Source: Serinus canaria (lineage: Eukaryota; Chordata; Aves; Passeriformes; Fringillidae). From it: a stretch of 64,000 bases of DNA. The stretch is taken from positions 8,436,824 to 8,500,823 of the forward strand of contig NC_066321.1 in the NCBI RefSeq assembly GCF_022539315.1, given 5' to 3'. A program made the position numbers and the translations under genes. The first letter of the stretch is position 1, and every line of letters starts with the position of its first letter. The notes beneath the pieces were generated by a model, which was given only the letters and a program-made list of their open reading frames with translations, ran no database searches and was not told the origin of the DNA. Shown one piece after another: positions 50,930 to 62,589 of the stretch.

Positions 50930-51350
50930 CACTTTCTGACAGCGGTTAGTGTGCCAATTGATTTAATTAGCAATCAATTAGCTTGTTACTATTGGAAGTA
51001 ATTACCTTTTATAGAGAAAAGAGTGCAGCTGGCCATAGCAATAAAACTGAACTAATAAAACTGCATTTACCTCCCCTTCTCTACATTCAAAGTCACTAGC
51101 ACTCAAGGGTTAGCAGAATTATTGGTGACATACACATGCTTGAAGAGTCCTAGGGGAATTCTTTGCCCTCCTGATTATGCTGGCAGACTCTTTCATTAGT
51201 ATAGTATTTATATCTTAGGAAATAGGTCTGATTAAGGTTAATGTTAACATTTACATCATTTACTTCAGCAAAAGCTTCAGTATCAAATGTTTGCTAATGA
51301 AAGCATTTTAAAGGCAGCTATATGTTAATGCTTCTGCATTTGCAGTGGCA
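50930..51350. promoter_or_regulatory. Candidate conserved non-coding element, homeodomain-rich
   Basis: AATTGATT (50956-50963) and AATCAATT (50972-50979) form an inverted repeat around TAATTAGC, so TAATTA-type cores recur within 25 bases. Further ATTA or TAAT cores follow to about 51060. The segment has no homopolymers or repeats and a balanced, exon-free look typical of developmental enhancers. No conservation data are available to me, so this is a suggestion. Confidence 0.25.
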
Positions 51351-53667
51351 ATTTAAAAAAAAAAAAAGAATACTGTGCATCTTTAAAAAGCACAGGTGTC
51401 ATACTTAACTGTGCTGGTTATGTTACTTGCTGATTTTGTCCACTCTAAAAAACATATGCAGAAATCTAGCTTGTTGGGGAATTAAGTGCTTTCATAAACC
51501 TTGGAAACTCTGCAAGAAAAATAAACAAAGTACTTTCTGGCTGTTTTCTGTTTAAGAAGTTGACATAAAGTTATTTTCTGTTTCATACATAAACTATTGA
51601 ACACACACACATCTCTTTTTTAATCTATGATTGTGCCATTTCAAGCACCAGGACTGAAGTACATATCACACACTTGTGCCATTAAATTCAACCTGCAAAA
51701 TACTCCCAAGGCAGACAATGACTCGCTACATTAGCTCTGTGGTGAACAGAAGAGTCAGTAATGAAATGAGTAAGTAGACTTGTACTCCATTCATCATCCT
51801 GTTTGCTTCAATATAAGTGTTCTTTTATCAGCAGTATTGGTACTGATGTCATCACACTAGACATAAATCACAGCACAAGTGACAGTGTCCTATTAAGGGT
51901 CATGGTCTAAAATCATTATTTACAAATTAAAGACCACAGTTAGCCATTTTCCTGGTGTGCCCTCATTTGTGATATAGTTTGAACCTTTTTAGCTGGCTGC
52001 AGGGTAAATAGTCATTTGTAGTTCTGAATAGCTGTGTATATCAACTCACCAACCACACTACATTAAAAAATAAAGGCAAGAAGCCCAACAAAGATCAGGA
52101 TGTTAAATCTTTGATTCTTGCCATCAGTTCTCATTTGATGGGCCCTAGTTGTGAGGATTACAAAGAAGAGACCATTGCACACCAATCTGTAATAAACCCT
52201 CCTCTGTTATGTGTACAGCAGAGAGGACAAATTAATCTCAGGAGTAATTAGGTAGAGCTTTTGCAGCAGTCAGTGAAATGCAATAGGGAGCAGAACACCA
52301 GGAGCAACCCAGGGCTGCTCCTTCCAGTGACTTTATTCCTCACATAGTCAGGGAGGGGGCAGTTCAGTGTCTCTGTACTCAACTAATTTAAAAGAATCTC
52401 TCCTCTCATGTGTTGGTGCCTTGTAGAGAAGGCAGCACATCTTTTGCATATTGTCTTATATGGCCCCTTATAGAAATGCTGACCCAGAAGAGGTATTTTT
52501 GTGTCCTTTCCCAGCAAAAGATAGTGAGAACTCCATATTCCCAAAAGTCTATTCCTTCAGCCCTTGGATAAGATGATGGCTGAGCTTCTTCTGGCTGAGG
52601 AACCTATTTACAACACCTGCTGGGGTCATTTGTTGCACTGGTGTCTATGGCTTGTTGGCTTCTTGCCCTGCTCTTGTGCCATTGTTGTTTTGTCTTTCCC
52701 CCACATCATTTTATTGAGACCATTGGAACAGTCAATGGATAAGCCAGATAAATTCACCAAATGTCTGACCAAATCAACACCCATGTCAAGAGGCATCAGG
52801 ACATTGCATTAAATTAGGCAATCACTTCACTCCTATTGACACAGATACAGGGGACGTGATTCTGTGTCTCCTTACTGCAACACTGCCTGAAGCACTGATT
52901 GTCACACTGCAAAGCCATATTAACCTTGGGTGGACTGAGCCTGGAGCTCCTCACAGGGTGGCAAAGAGTAAAGTAAAACTCAAAGAATAAAGCTCACTCA
53001 TGAAGCTTCAAACAGTCATAAACCCTATCTTCTTCCTCTCATTTTGTCTGTCTACTGACTGTGAGAGTATGGAAAATATTCTTTAATGTCAAAAGACTGA
53101 AAAATACAGTATTTGAACATTTTCAGGAATGGTTTTGATGTCCCCTTCCAGGGTCCTTTTTTTCAGGAGAGATCTGTTAGCATGGGATGTGAGTCTACCT
53201 CCTCTGACCACCACGCCTCCATCAGTATATTGAAATATCCTGGACAGCATTTTATCTTGGTTTGAATAAGGTCAGACCAATATTTTAACTGTGTTCTCAC
53301 CCTTTTTTGCTGGACATGGATCCTGCCTCTCTCCTTGCAGGTGTTGAGGGTGCAGCTTGTGAAGAGGGAGCAGAGGGTAGCTGGACACAGGCTGTCCAGG
53401 CAGGATGCAGTGCCCACCCCACTGGGTGTGGCAGGAAAGGTGGATGAGGGTTAATGACAGGGTCTGTGGTATTTGCTCTATTAGGCCAGTCTTGGCTTCC
53501 AAATCCATTCAGCTCTGTAATCTCACTCATTATACAGTATGACTCTTTATACTACTCAAATTGTTGCCAAGGACGGTGTTGCAGTCGAGACAGAATGAAC
53601 ACTGTTATTAAGGTACACAAACCTAAGCAAGGCATGGCTTTTTTTTTTTCACATGGCTCTTATTACC
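51351..53667. other. Non-coding stretch, no gene seen
   Basis: Begins with an A-rich run at 51355-51367. The patch at 53160-53520 is GC-richer and keeps three overlapping minus-strand frames of 77-84 codons open, none with a domain. The rest is AT-rich. Confidence 0.55.
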
Positions 53668-53812
53668 ATTGTGTCTGAGCACCTCATTATCTTTAATGTA
53701 TTTATCCTCATTACATCCCTAGCACTATCATTTCCATTTTACAGGCGGGCAGAGAAAAAACAAGGATGTGTCTAGGAGCACAGTCAGAGATTTCAGCAGG
53801 TCAGGCTCCTGC
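53668..53812 (-). repeat. MIR-type SINE relic, minus orientation
   Basis: The plus strand reads GTGTCTGAGCACCT, AATGTATTTATCCTCATTACATCCC, CATTTCCATTTTACAGGCGGG, CAGAGAAA, AAGGATGTGTCTAGGAGCACAG, GTCAGAGATTTCAGCAGGTC. This is colinear with the reverse complement of MIR (GTGCC..GCACT, ATTTATCCTCACAACAACCC, CCCCATTTTACAGATGAGG, CAAGGTCACACAG, GAACCCAGGTC). It is the best preserved of the SINE relics in the window. Confidence 0.65.
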
Positions 53813-55599
53813 AAGAAAAAAAAGTGTCTTCAGTGCAACATCATGGCCAGAAATGGTTGCTGCTCCGTGCTGCAGTGCTGTGCACACCTGTCTGAAATTA
53901 TTTTGAGCTCTGCTGTAAGCCTGGAGCAGAAGGGTGGGCTCCAGCTCTCACTTGGAGGGTGGGTCTAAGTCATTCTGAACTGTCTCTCCAGTGTTTCTGG
54001 TCTGGTTTGGTTTTCCATTTTAAAAGTGTTGTTTGTGCTTGCTTTACCCATGTAGCCTGTAAGCCTGTATGAACTACTGGCTGCTTTCTTTCAGTGATAG
54101 CAAAGCAGTTAAACAAGAGAGATTGTATTTTCAAGCCAGCTGATATCTCTTTTTTGACAGATATTTAACTTCACTACATGCCTGCAAAGTTCATTAGAGG
54201 TGTTTAACCATCACTGGAGATTACATACAGGTTGAACCTTACACAAAAAGGGACTGAACCCATGATGAGTTTATCCAAAGGCACATTTTCTGATACTTGG
54301 TGCTCAAGGAGTACTAACATAAGTTGTAGACACATTTTGAATCCAAGATCCAAATCCAGTCTTGTTCTTATATCTTGCTTCAAATGTTGCAATACTTGGA
54401 AGACCAGCTAATTTCAGGAGACTTCCATCAGTCTGGAATCAGTGGGTGGATTCTCCTTGTGGGACACCTCACTGCAAATAATCAACAAAGCAATTATGGA
54501 CTTTTCCTCCAGAGCTTAGCCCTGAACATCAGCAGCATTGAGGGATGAGAACCTTGGCTCTAGGTCCTCACAAAAAATAAAATTGAGATGTTTTAGAAAA
54601 AAGTTCCAATTTTTTCTCATTTCCAAAATATGTATCAGGCTTTTAGTGTTCTGAATTTGAATTCTTTATCTTGAAGATCACTATTCATGTCAAGCACAAA
54701 TTTCCTTCTACAGTGCAATGATTAGCCTCAAATGACCCCAGACTCTGGTTCTTTTAAGGATGTGTCATTCCTGTAACAGAAATAGTTTAGCTAAGAAACT
54801 CCTGATTCAAAAGGCAGAAAATGTAAATTCATATTCCAGGCAATTTTAGTACATTCATTTATGCCAACAACTGATATAGAATTTTTTTACTAGAGATTTT
54901 ATAGGGTTTGGTTGAAAAACATTTTATTGTAATTACAACTTATGAGGGATTGTAGCCATTTAAATAACATTTTTATAAGGTGCATTGCATCAAAGAAAGC
55001 ATTTAAGGTCAAAAATGAAAGCATGTAAAGTATTATCCAAGAGGAGTCATGATTTGGGACATTTACAGGAATTGTTTAAACCCAGGTTCAAGCACCTGAG
55101 CTGCCTGTTTCATGTCCTAGGTGAATTTCTTAACTATAAACATGTTGAAATTCCAGTTCCAGGTATATTTTCAAAGAGAGACTAACACGAAAGCCAAACA
55201 GCTAAATTTCATAACTGGCTTGTGGAAAAATTGAACTGGTGGTAGAATTTTGTCCTGACATGCAACAGAGACCTTTTCTGAAACAGCGACCATTTTCACA
55301 GGCTGGAGACATTGCCTGCTGCTCACGTATTTATTATTGTATCTACACCTATTATTTCCTAGTTCTATTACACTCTGAGAGGAATTATTTCTATGTGAGG
55401 TGTATTGAACTTTGAACAGTTTCTGCTTCTAAAGTTATATTTTTTTTTTTGTTGAAGGTGCTTTAAAAAGAAGCCTTTTGTTTGTTTAATACTTTCTACA
55501 GATCATTTATAAATTTTTAAAGGACTGCATATTACAGTGATCAAGAGTTCGACACTAAAAGTAATTGGTAGAGAATGCAGAAAAAGAAGTATACAGGGT
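53813..55599. other. Non-coding stretch, no gene seen
   Basis: AT-rich DNA with frames under 75 codons. T-rich run near 55440-55451. GTTCGACAC at 55550 mimics a pol III B box but has no tRNA around it. Confidence 0.6.
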
Positions 55600-56280
55600 T
55601 ACTAATATACATCAGGGCTTAAGCTGACATGAATTTTTATCTTAATTATCGGACAAATTTGTACTCCCACTATTTAATTCAATTTGCATGCATCGGTAGA
55701 CACTTATTAAAGGTAATATTACATCTGTCATTTTAAGACTGGTGAGAATTTTATCATAGGAGCTGCACGAAACAGCCACTCTATTATGCAAAGAACTCTT
55801 TTGTAAAGCTTAAAATAACCACTATTGCATCCCAATTAGCTATTTGGAGGAAAAAGTCTCCTTTACAGTACAATTATACATAATATGTAATAATACATAG
55901 ACCTTTTCCTATACTAGGTTGTATATGAACTTAATGAGTTCTTTCAGACCCCTCCTCTCCTTAATATCAAGACCAAGCATTTTAAAAAAGGCAATTGTAA
56001 GCTGATTTCAAATAAAATTATTGTCACTGGATGTGTGTGCACTCTGGCAACTTTTGCAGACCTTTTCTCTATGAACTACAACTACTGCATGGAGAAAACA
56101 TAGCTGTCAGGTCCACACGAGCTAACAGACCCTAATTCATTGCTTTTCTTTGGGATAGAGCCTTGGTAAATTGTGGAAAGCAGGGAAGCAGGTAGCAATT
56201 CTCCCTCCTGGAAGTCAGCTGTTCAATTAAAAAGCCACACAGTAGTTACCATGGCACCAGCCCTATTATGCTGTGTATCA
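55600..56280. promoter_or_regulatory. Candidate conserved non-coding element
   Basis: ATTTGCAT at 55682-55689 is a perfect POU octamer; several isolated CpG sites survive in an otherwise CpG-depleted context; and an X-box-like site lies at 56245-56258. Two short TAATA-type clusters at 55875-55900 add AT-rich cores. The block is free of repeats up to the T16 run at 56316. Enhancer function is inferred from motif content only. Confidence 0.22.
56245..56258. promoter_or_regulatory. RFX X-box-like site
   Basis: GTTACCATGGCACC matches the palindromic RFX X-box consensus GTTRCCATGGYAAC at 13 of 14 positions, with the one mismatch in the right half-site. X-boxes regulate ciliary and MHC class II genes, but there is no adjacent promoter here. 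Confidence 0.3.
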
Positions 56281-57264
56281 GAACAGAGGCCTAAACACTT
56301 AAGACAAACAAACACTTTTTTTTTTTTTTTTAATACAAAAGCCTTTTAAGGAAGTCTCTTTATAGTTCTAATGAATACATTGTCAAGTAATTTTATTTGA
56401 TAAGCAGTTTGCTAGGAATGTGATGTGTGGAATTTCCCTGGGAAATTTTTAACTTAAAAAAGGTGCTGTGGAAAAGAGACTTAAAAATCATGCTGATAGG
56501 AAAAGAAATATTAAGAGCAGGGACAGCAGACCTGTGCACTACTTCCCTCCTGCACCTCTGTTTTTCAGCTGGTTTTAGGCTAAAATACATTGTCTTATTA
56601 ACTTGATTACTTTAGTTGTGACTTGCAGCCATTGACCTTCTGATTAGTTGTCATTAAAAAGTCTGCTTTGCCATTCAGTGTTTACTGTGGGATGCCCTAA
56701 CAAGATAATATAAGCAATGGCTTTTAATGGAAAGTGTAATTCCTCAGCTGTGAAGAACAAGGGTTTCCCAAAGTATCCACAAATCAAGACATACTGTCAG
56801 GTATAACCTAGTATAATTGCCTTGGATTTTTAAAGACTGCAGAACTGACTTAATGGAAGTTGAGATATTTTTAGTATTAGATTATTTTCTATCACAGAAT
56901 TAATCAGAGCATCACTTATTACTCTGGGAACAGAATAAGAAGATGATCTCAGCCTCAAAAATGTACTTTAGAGCTGTGTTGAGTCCTGCACTATCCTAAG
57001 TGCACTGTCACAGTAGGTGATACTGGAGAGATGGAGATCAGCTTCTGTATTTGGTCTCTGCCTTGTATCCTCAGCTGAGCTGTGGTTTCACTAGCATGGC
57101 TCTCAGGACACAGCTGGGACCAGATCTGGCTATCGATGCATATCCTGGCCTTGATTTAGCTTAGTTGGATTAAGCAGTTTGATACTCAGAATCATTGTTA
57201 CCTCCCTTGACTTTTTGATGGGAATTTTAGAAAATATTACTTCATATTTTGCATCACTTATTTT
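56281..57264. other. Non-coding stretch, no gene seen
   Basis: Contains a T16 run at 56316-56331. Otherwise AT-rich background with no frame above 65 codons. Confidence 0.6.
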
Positions 57265-57720
57265 CTAAAAGACACGATCAGGTGCTATTTCACAAGCAAG
57301 TGGGTACTTATGCTGCTTCAGCCAAAGTTGTACTTTTTTTTTGCTGAAGAAAGAGAGGAAAAGACTGAGTAATTTGTCTCCACTAACAAGAAGTTCTCCA
57401 CGACTTTCCATTGCTGTTATTGTTGAATGAGCCCAAACGGTGAGAAACAATCTGGGAATTGAAATTGTTGCTGGATGCTGTGTCAAAGAACAGCCCATCA
57501 ATCTTGGGAGAAATTTTAAGGGAGCAGGTTTTTCATGCCTGTGCACTGGTAGGAAGCCAAGTGCGTGTTGCCATTTGATGGTAAAATCAGTGTACACCTG
57601 TTCCAGCCAGCTGGCGACATAACCTATGTCACAAGGATGTGTCACCGTCGCACCAGCCCAAACTGCTGGCGGCGTCTGCGTGACAGTCAGGGAAGACAGA
57701 AAAAGGAACTTGGGGACCAA
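57265..57720 (-). other. Longest ATG frame in the window (151 codons), not called as gene
   Basis: The minus-strand frame from ATG at 57720 runs 151 codons. Its first 85 or so codons overlap a locally CpG-enriched stretch (six CpG between 57615 and 57680), and the plus strand is partly open too (57440-57622 and 57565-57765). The translation begins with a hydrophobic segment (FLFLSSLTV) but shows no domain I recognise. The last third is lysine- and serine-rich from an A/T run. It may be chance, an old retrocopy or a fragment of a mobile element. Codon conservation would decide. Confidence 0.15.
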
Positions 57721-57789
57721 AAAAGGAGGAGTTTACAGTGCCATTTCAGGGACACAGATGTGTGAAGAGTGTGATAAAAGAAGGAAACA

Positions 57790-58110
57790 TCTGAGGGAAT
57801 AAGCTCAAACAAAAAAGCAAATGTCATTTGCATGATGTAATTATGGAGAGCCATTGACTGCTTCGTAATAACACTCAGTAGGGCAATGTTAAACCTACTG
57901 TGAGTGCTAAAAAGGCCCCAGCTTGAAAAAAGGTCAGTGTGAATTAGTATATATTTGCAGATTAATTCCGAATGTTATATCATAAATTTTATAGCCTAGC
58001 AGTTACTGGTGTATAGTGAGGATGACACTAATGCTATTCAGACAGGATTAATTCAGAAAGGACTAACATCGAGCATGTCACTTTAATTTGTGGGAAATGA
58101 AGAAAATAGA
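57790..58110. promoter_or_regulatory. Candidate conserved non-coding element with POU octamer
   Basis: ATTTGCAT (57826-57833) is followed within 20 bases by TGTAATTATGG. Further TTAATT cores lie at about 57962 and 58049, and isolated CpG sites remain at TTCG, TCCG and ATCG contexts. No repeat or open frame of note lies inside. The motif set is typical of neural or developmental enhancers, but this is inference. Confidence 0.25.
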
Positions 58111-58720
58111 GCTATGTTAATATATGTGTATATTGTGGGTATGTAACCTGTGCATGTGTGTGTTAAACATAATTGTTATTTCTCCTGCTGTGTTGCATCA
58201 AATCACAACCAAAATCACAAGCCACTTTAAAAATAGAAACGCTACCAATTTTTCTTTTTTTAAACTAACTGGATTTTGACTTCAACTGCAGTTCCTTTCT
58301 TAGAAAAAATCAAATCCTGCTAGCCCTTCACTGGTGTAAATGGTTATGCCAGTGTACGCCAGCTGAGGATGGTGTTGCTTAATCTATTGAACAGAGAGCT
58401 ATAGGCTTTCTGCTCACCTCGTACCCTTACAAATATTTCTAAGTCCACGGAGTCTGAATGTCCTATCTCAAATTTCAAGACCCAAAGCTGGACTGTAGTG
58501 CTCCATTAGCAGTGTGTCCCCAGTAAGAGGAGGCAGTAGGGGACTGAGAGAGCAGAGCTGAGGCACTTGCATTTAGTTGCAAATTTTGCTATGGACTCTC
58601 TGAGTGCCTGTGAGATTATCACTGAGGACTGGGTTACTTCGTGGGGGTTGACAGGTCTAGATCCTTACTGTGGCACTTGTAATCTGGAGGATATACAGGG
58701 CTGTAAACCTGAGAACCCTT
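58111..58720. other. Non-coding, holds one old repeat relic
   Basis: AT-rich first half; the relic at 58328-58372 is the only assignable item. CCAAAGCTGGACTGTAGTGC and GTAAGAGGAGGCAGTAGGGG near 58482-58540 faintly resemble a CR1 LINE but not enough to call. Confidence 0.5.
58328..58372. repeat. Old amniote repeat piece (CTGGTGTAAA type)
   Basis: CACTGGTGTAAATGGTTATGC followed by GTACGCCAGCTGAGGAT matches the two ends of the same ancient bird/reptile sequence seen at 28872-28960, here with a shorter centre. Confidence 0.5.
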
Positions 58721-58726
58721 CCTGAG

Positions 58727-58795
58727 CGCCGCCTCGCTCTGCCAGCACCCAGCTGCTCTCGGCACTTTATCCCCAGCTGGGTGCCTGCAGCCCCG
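58727..58795. other. Small CpG cluster with a GC-rich hairpin
   Basis: Five CpG sites fall between 58727 and 58795 in a window where CpG is rare. GCACCCAGCTG (58745-58755) pairs exactly with CAGCTGGGTGC (58774-58784) around an 18-nt loop. It is too short for a CpG island. It may mark a decayed mobile element or a small unmethylated site. Confidence 0.5.
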
Positions 58796-59291
58796 ACAGG
58801 CTGGACAGTGCTGTCCAGGGCAGTGGCCCATTTCAATACAGCAATCTTTGACAGCAAATAAAGCAAACCTGAGACTCTCTTTTCTCCAGGAAGGGGTCAA
58901 GACAACACCCTGAAGGCTGGTGAGGTGAAGGCCTTCAGCCATCTGGGGGTTTTAATCCCCTCTTGGTTTCTGCCACAGTGGGCACACATGTCTGTTCAGG
59001 AGAAATCCCAGCTTGAGGCCAAGGGGATGAAGCTCTTTGTAGCAGGCTGGAGTCAATATTTTACATTTAAGACAACCACTGGCTGTGCTGTGAGTCCCTT
59101 GACTCTCCAAAGGACCAAGCACTCAACTCTCAAGGGTGCTTACCTGAGAGCCACATTTTTCTCCAAATATTCCACAGGGCATCATGCTTTTTTCCTCTAG
59201 CTGAAACTTTAACACCTAGCTTCATCCTTTATTAACTAGCTCATCAGACTGATCTCCAATTCTCATTTGGTAAAGTGGACAAATTATGTAA

Positions 59292-59296
<5 letters not shown>
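58796..59296. other. Non-coding stretch, no gene seen
   Basis: Frames on both strands are under 105 codons and lack domains. There is no repeat until the TA tract. Confidence 0.55.

Positions 59297-59326
<30 letters not shown>
59297..59326. repeat. (TA)15 microsatellite
   Basis: Thirty bases of uninterrupted TA, flanked by AAATTT and ATGCAATT. Probably length-polymorphic and prone to cruciform or slippage. Confidence 0.95.
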
Positions 59327-59328
<2 letters not shown>

Positions 59329-60032
59329 GCAATTATTAAAAATGTCATTTATTTTTTCTTGCTCACTGGATCTAGGAAGTATTTGCTATAAAAATTTATG
59401 GTATCTAGCCCAATATACCTCAATGAAACAGGAGTAAGTTATTTTTAATTTCCTGTGTATCTTTTCCCGTTGTAATTTTGTTAGAGAGACACAAATTCCA
59501 AACTACAGATTCTTAAAATAATTACAGAGATTCCGGTAAGTATATTTAAGCAGCAAATATAGGCTGCCTTCTGTCTTTTACATGCTGGGGAAGGTCTGAA
59601 AATCTGACTACACAGCAAAGATATCTAGTCCAGATTTTTTACAGAAGTCAAACAAAATAATGTCATTATACTTGGGACTAGTTCTAGTGGGACTAGAAAA
59701 AGTTATATTCTTGATTCAAATTGATTTTTCTAAAATTGTGGGGTTTATTCTTATTATAATTTTCCCAAGATTGGATAAGAAATTATGCTTTCATGAAAAT
59801 AGAAATGTGCATTAATTATTTTGTTTTCATCCCCCCCCAAAAAGGTGACATTAAAATTCAGTTTCTTACAACCAAAACCTGCAGCAATTCATCCTAAAAA
59901 CAAAGCAGCAAACTGAAATGAGGATAAGGAGCTCTTTTCTGACATTATATCAAGACCCCATATTTCAAAGTCAAGGCTCTAATGGCTGCAGCAGCAATAC
60001 CTTCATCACAAGGTTGTTCTAAAAGGACAGAG
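59327..60032. other. Non-coding stretch, no gene seen
   Basis: AT-rich, with a C8 run at 59831-59838 and nothing else to call. Confidence 0.6.
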
Positions 60033-60110
60033 CAGCACATTAGGGCGTTGGGCTGTGAGAAATGAGAGCTTCAGCCCCTGTGCTGCTTGCTGCCAGACCA
60101 GGGGAGGTTC
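60033..60110 (+). repeat. MIR1-like tRNA-headed SINE relic
   Basis: CACATTAGGGCGTTGGGCTGTGAG followed by TTCAGCCCCTGTGCTGCTTGCTGCCAG resembles the tRNA-like head and the GTTCAAATCCCTGCTCTGCCAC body start of amniote MIR-type SINEs. It is in the direct orientation and diverged, and the 3' part is not recognisable. Confidence 0.4.
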
Positions 60111-60146
60111 TAAGATAACTTTAAATGTCATCTTTGATCAGCAAGG

Positions 60147-60192
60147 TCCAACATTAGGGTTGGATACAACATTAGGTTCCAACATTAGGGTT
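60147..60192. repeat. Three copies of CAACATTAGG
   Basis: CAACATTAGG begins at 60149, 60167 and 60180, with CAACATAAT as a possible decayed fourth copy at about 60197. TCCAAC and GTTGGA around the first copy give a 6-bp stem. The spacing is irregular, so this is a slipped local repeat and not telomeric despite TTAGGG. Confidence 0.8.
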
Positions 60193-62589
60193 CCCCCAAC
60201 ATAATTTTTGGTTGTTCAGCAGGGAAGAGAATAATTCTCTTCTTATCCTGGGAAGAGAACCCTGTAATTCCCTGAGAAGTTGTGTCCATCAGGCAGCAGA
60301 CAAAAAATGGCCCCATTGTTTGAGCACAGTCTGGACTGGAATGGAAGACCTGGTTGTAAATATTCTGTGGTTTAGTCTTTAAGAGGAAAACATAATGTGA
60401 GGTGACCTAGTTACTTAATGCTCCAACAAGAACAGAAGAAGTCCAAGGTAATCTGGAGGTGAGCTGCACCAGTAGAGTGGGAATTTCAGTCCATTTGGAG
60501 GAGTTGCTGAAACTCATGCCTTGAGCTGGGCAAGTCACTTCTCTCAGGCTGGTGAGATGCGACCTCTGCTTACATGGAGAACCCCAGTGCTCCAGGCACA
60601 AGTGGGGTGAGACACTGCCCTCACTTCCAGCCTCAGCTGGGTCCTAACTGGAGGTGTTTACTTTGTTTTTTTTCCCAGGAAAATCACAATATTTTGTAAC
60701 CTGGGAACCTCTAAGCTGTTTATATCAATTAATGCAAGATGTTAGCTATTAAAGCTCTGCATTTAATGTGTGAGAAAGGTTTTGGGTTTGACGTCTGAGC
60801 ATCATGTGGCTGCATGTTGTCAAATATTTTCCTAGACTTCTATTACATTTATGCGTTCCTAGATCTATGCCAGTGGCTTAAATTGTGCTGTGCTGTGCTT
60901 CACTTTGTGAAAAGGGATGCATTTCCTATTTCCTTTTTCCTCAATCATATGAAAAAACATTTTAGATATGGAAGGGCAAAGAGCCCCTTTTTTTATTCTT
61001 GTTCCAGGACAGACAATAATTCCCTGATGCCCTGTTAGCTGCCTGACTTACAATATCTTCCTGACTGAATACTCTAGTCACCAAACTTCCACTTTTCATT
61101 CAGCAGTTAAAATTGTAAGTAATCAGTTTGGCCAAAATTTTGCACTATTTGTTCCACAGTCATAATTTTCTAAGAAACCATTAAAAATTCAAAAGTCATC
61201 AATAGAAAAAAACCAAAAAACTATTTGGAACAAGAGGTTAAAAGCAAAAGAAGTGCTTCTGAAAGGTTTCTCAGATATCATAATGATGTCTGATATTATC
61301 CAGAACCACTGAGGAATCTGGAGCACTCTGAATGTGAAATATTTAAAAATAGTTTCATGACTACATAAATACCTTTGGAGTCAGGATTTAATTGAAACTT
61401 AAATTCTTTGAGAGTTATTAGTCATTAAAAAGAATGACCCTCTATTTAATTTTTAGATTGTAATCTCATATTCTTTTCTCTCCCATTAGCTCAGAAACCA
61501 GCTTGTTATTGCCCCTTAAGGCTTTCTATATAATTAAATATTCCTGAAACTCCAAATGCCAGCTACACTGGAAGAACCTGAATCAGAGTAAAGCAAGGTT
61601 ATTTACAAATTTTTAATGGTGAAGTTCAGCCCTTGAGTCTGCTTTTACTCATGCCAGGTATAGGTCATATCTTTGTGCATAGAAACAGGAATTTTTGTCA
61701 CCAACCTTGATCATGAGTAGGTACCTTGTGCCTTTTAGCTTAGAAAGCTGATGAAGATATATATGTAGGGGATTGTTAACAAGAGGCAAAACCCTCTGGG
61801 TCTGGAAATAAGGGACCTGAACTTACACTTGGTAAAATGGGTGACCATGTGTGTGTGCATTGTTTTATAGGCAATGTAAGATTTATGAAGTCCTTAACTA
61901 TAAAAGTCCTTGCTTTTAAGTGCTGGATATTTTTTGGTAAATGGGGTGTTAGATAAGTTGACCATGTGGTGGATGTGGAGTATTTAAGATTCTGGGAATA
62001 TGTGGTATAATCTAGCCAGCAGTGCATGTGATTGCTGGTGATGCACCACTCCAGCATTTCGATGCCCATTTACATTTTTATATGTCTGGTTGTTGGAGAA
62101 ACCAGCAGGAGAGCAACACAATGATTATATAAATAAATGCAAGACTAAGGTCCACTTTCAGGGCCCAGGACAAGACTGTACAACTTTTCAGTTTTGCAGA
62201 ACTGAGCACTTATAATACCTGTGATAGATTAGACTTTGAAAAAAAAAAAAGAGATTCTAGGGAGAAAAGCAAGCTCTGAGAAAGCAATTCTTAGCCAGAC
62301 CTGGTGGGAGAGACTCTCTGTGTGCCCGCCCTACAAGAAGAATGTTTCTGGCCAGCCTCAGTTCTCATGCAAACTGTCTTCAAGGACAAGCAGGCTTGAA
62401 ATTGTCCCCAGGACTAATAATGTTCTATGTTTAGGTACAGAAATAAGCAAGGAAACAGAGAAGGACAGATTCTAGATGAAAGCTGAGAATGAATGAAAAA
62501 CTGCAGTTAGCAAATATAATTCTGCTTTTAATTGGAGCCTGAGGTCTGTTCTGAGTGACTCCTGTATAAAGTGTACAAGATGAAGAGAA
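60193..62589. other. Non-coding stretch, no gene seen
   Basis: AT-rich DNA, no frame above 97 codons, no assignable repeat. The segment 61330-61620 is repeat-free and AT-rich but carries no distinctive motif cluster. Confidence 0.6.

Noticed and set aside
55540..55570. GTTCGACAC resembling a tRNA B box
   Set aside because: There is no A box at the right distance and no cloverleaf can be drawn around it.
58482..58560. Possible CR1 LINE fragment
   Set aside because: Only scattered words resemble CR1 and the order is not maintained over a useful length.
60147..60192. TTAGGG motifs considered as interstitial telomere
   Set aside because: TTAGGG occurs only within a CAACATTAGGG repeat with irregular spacing, with no tandem hexamers.
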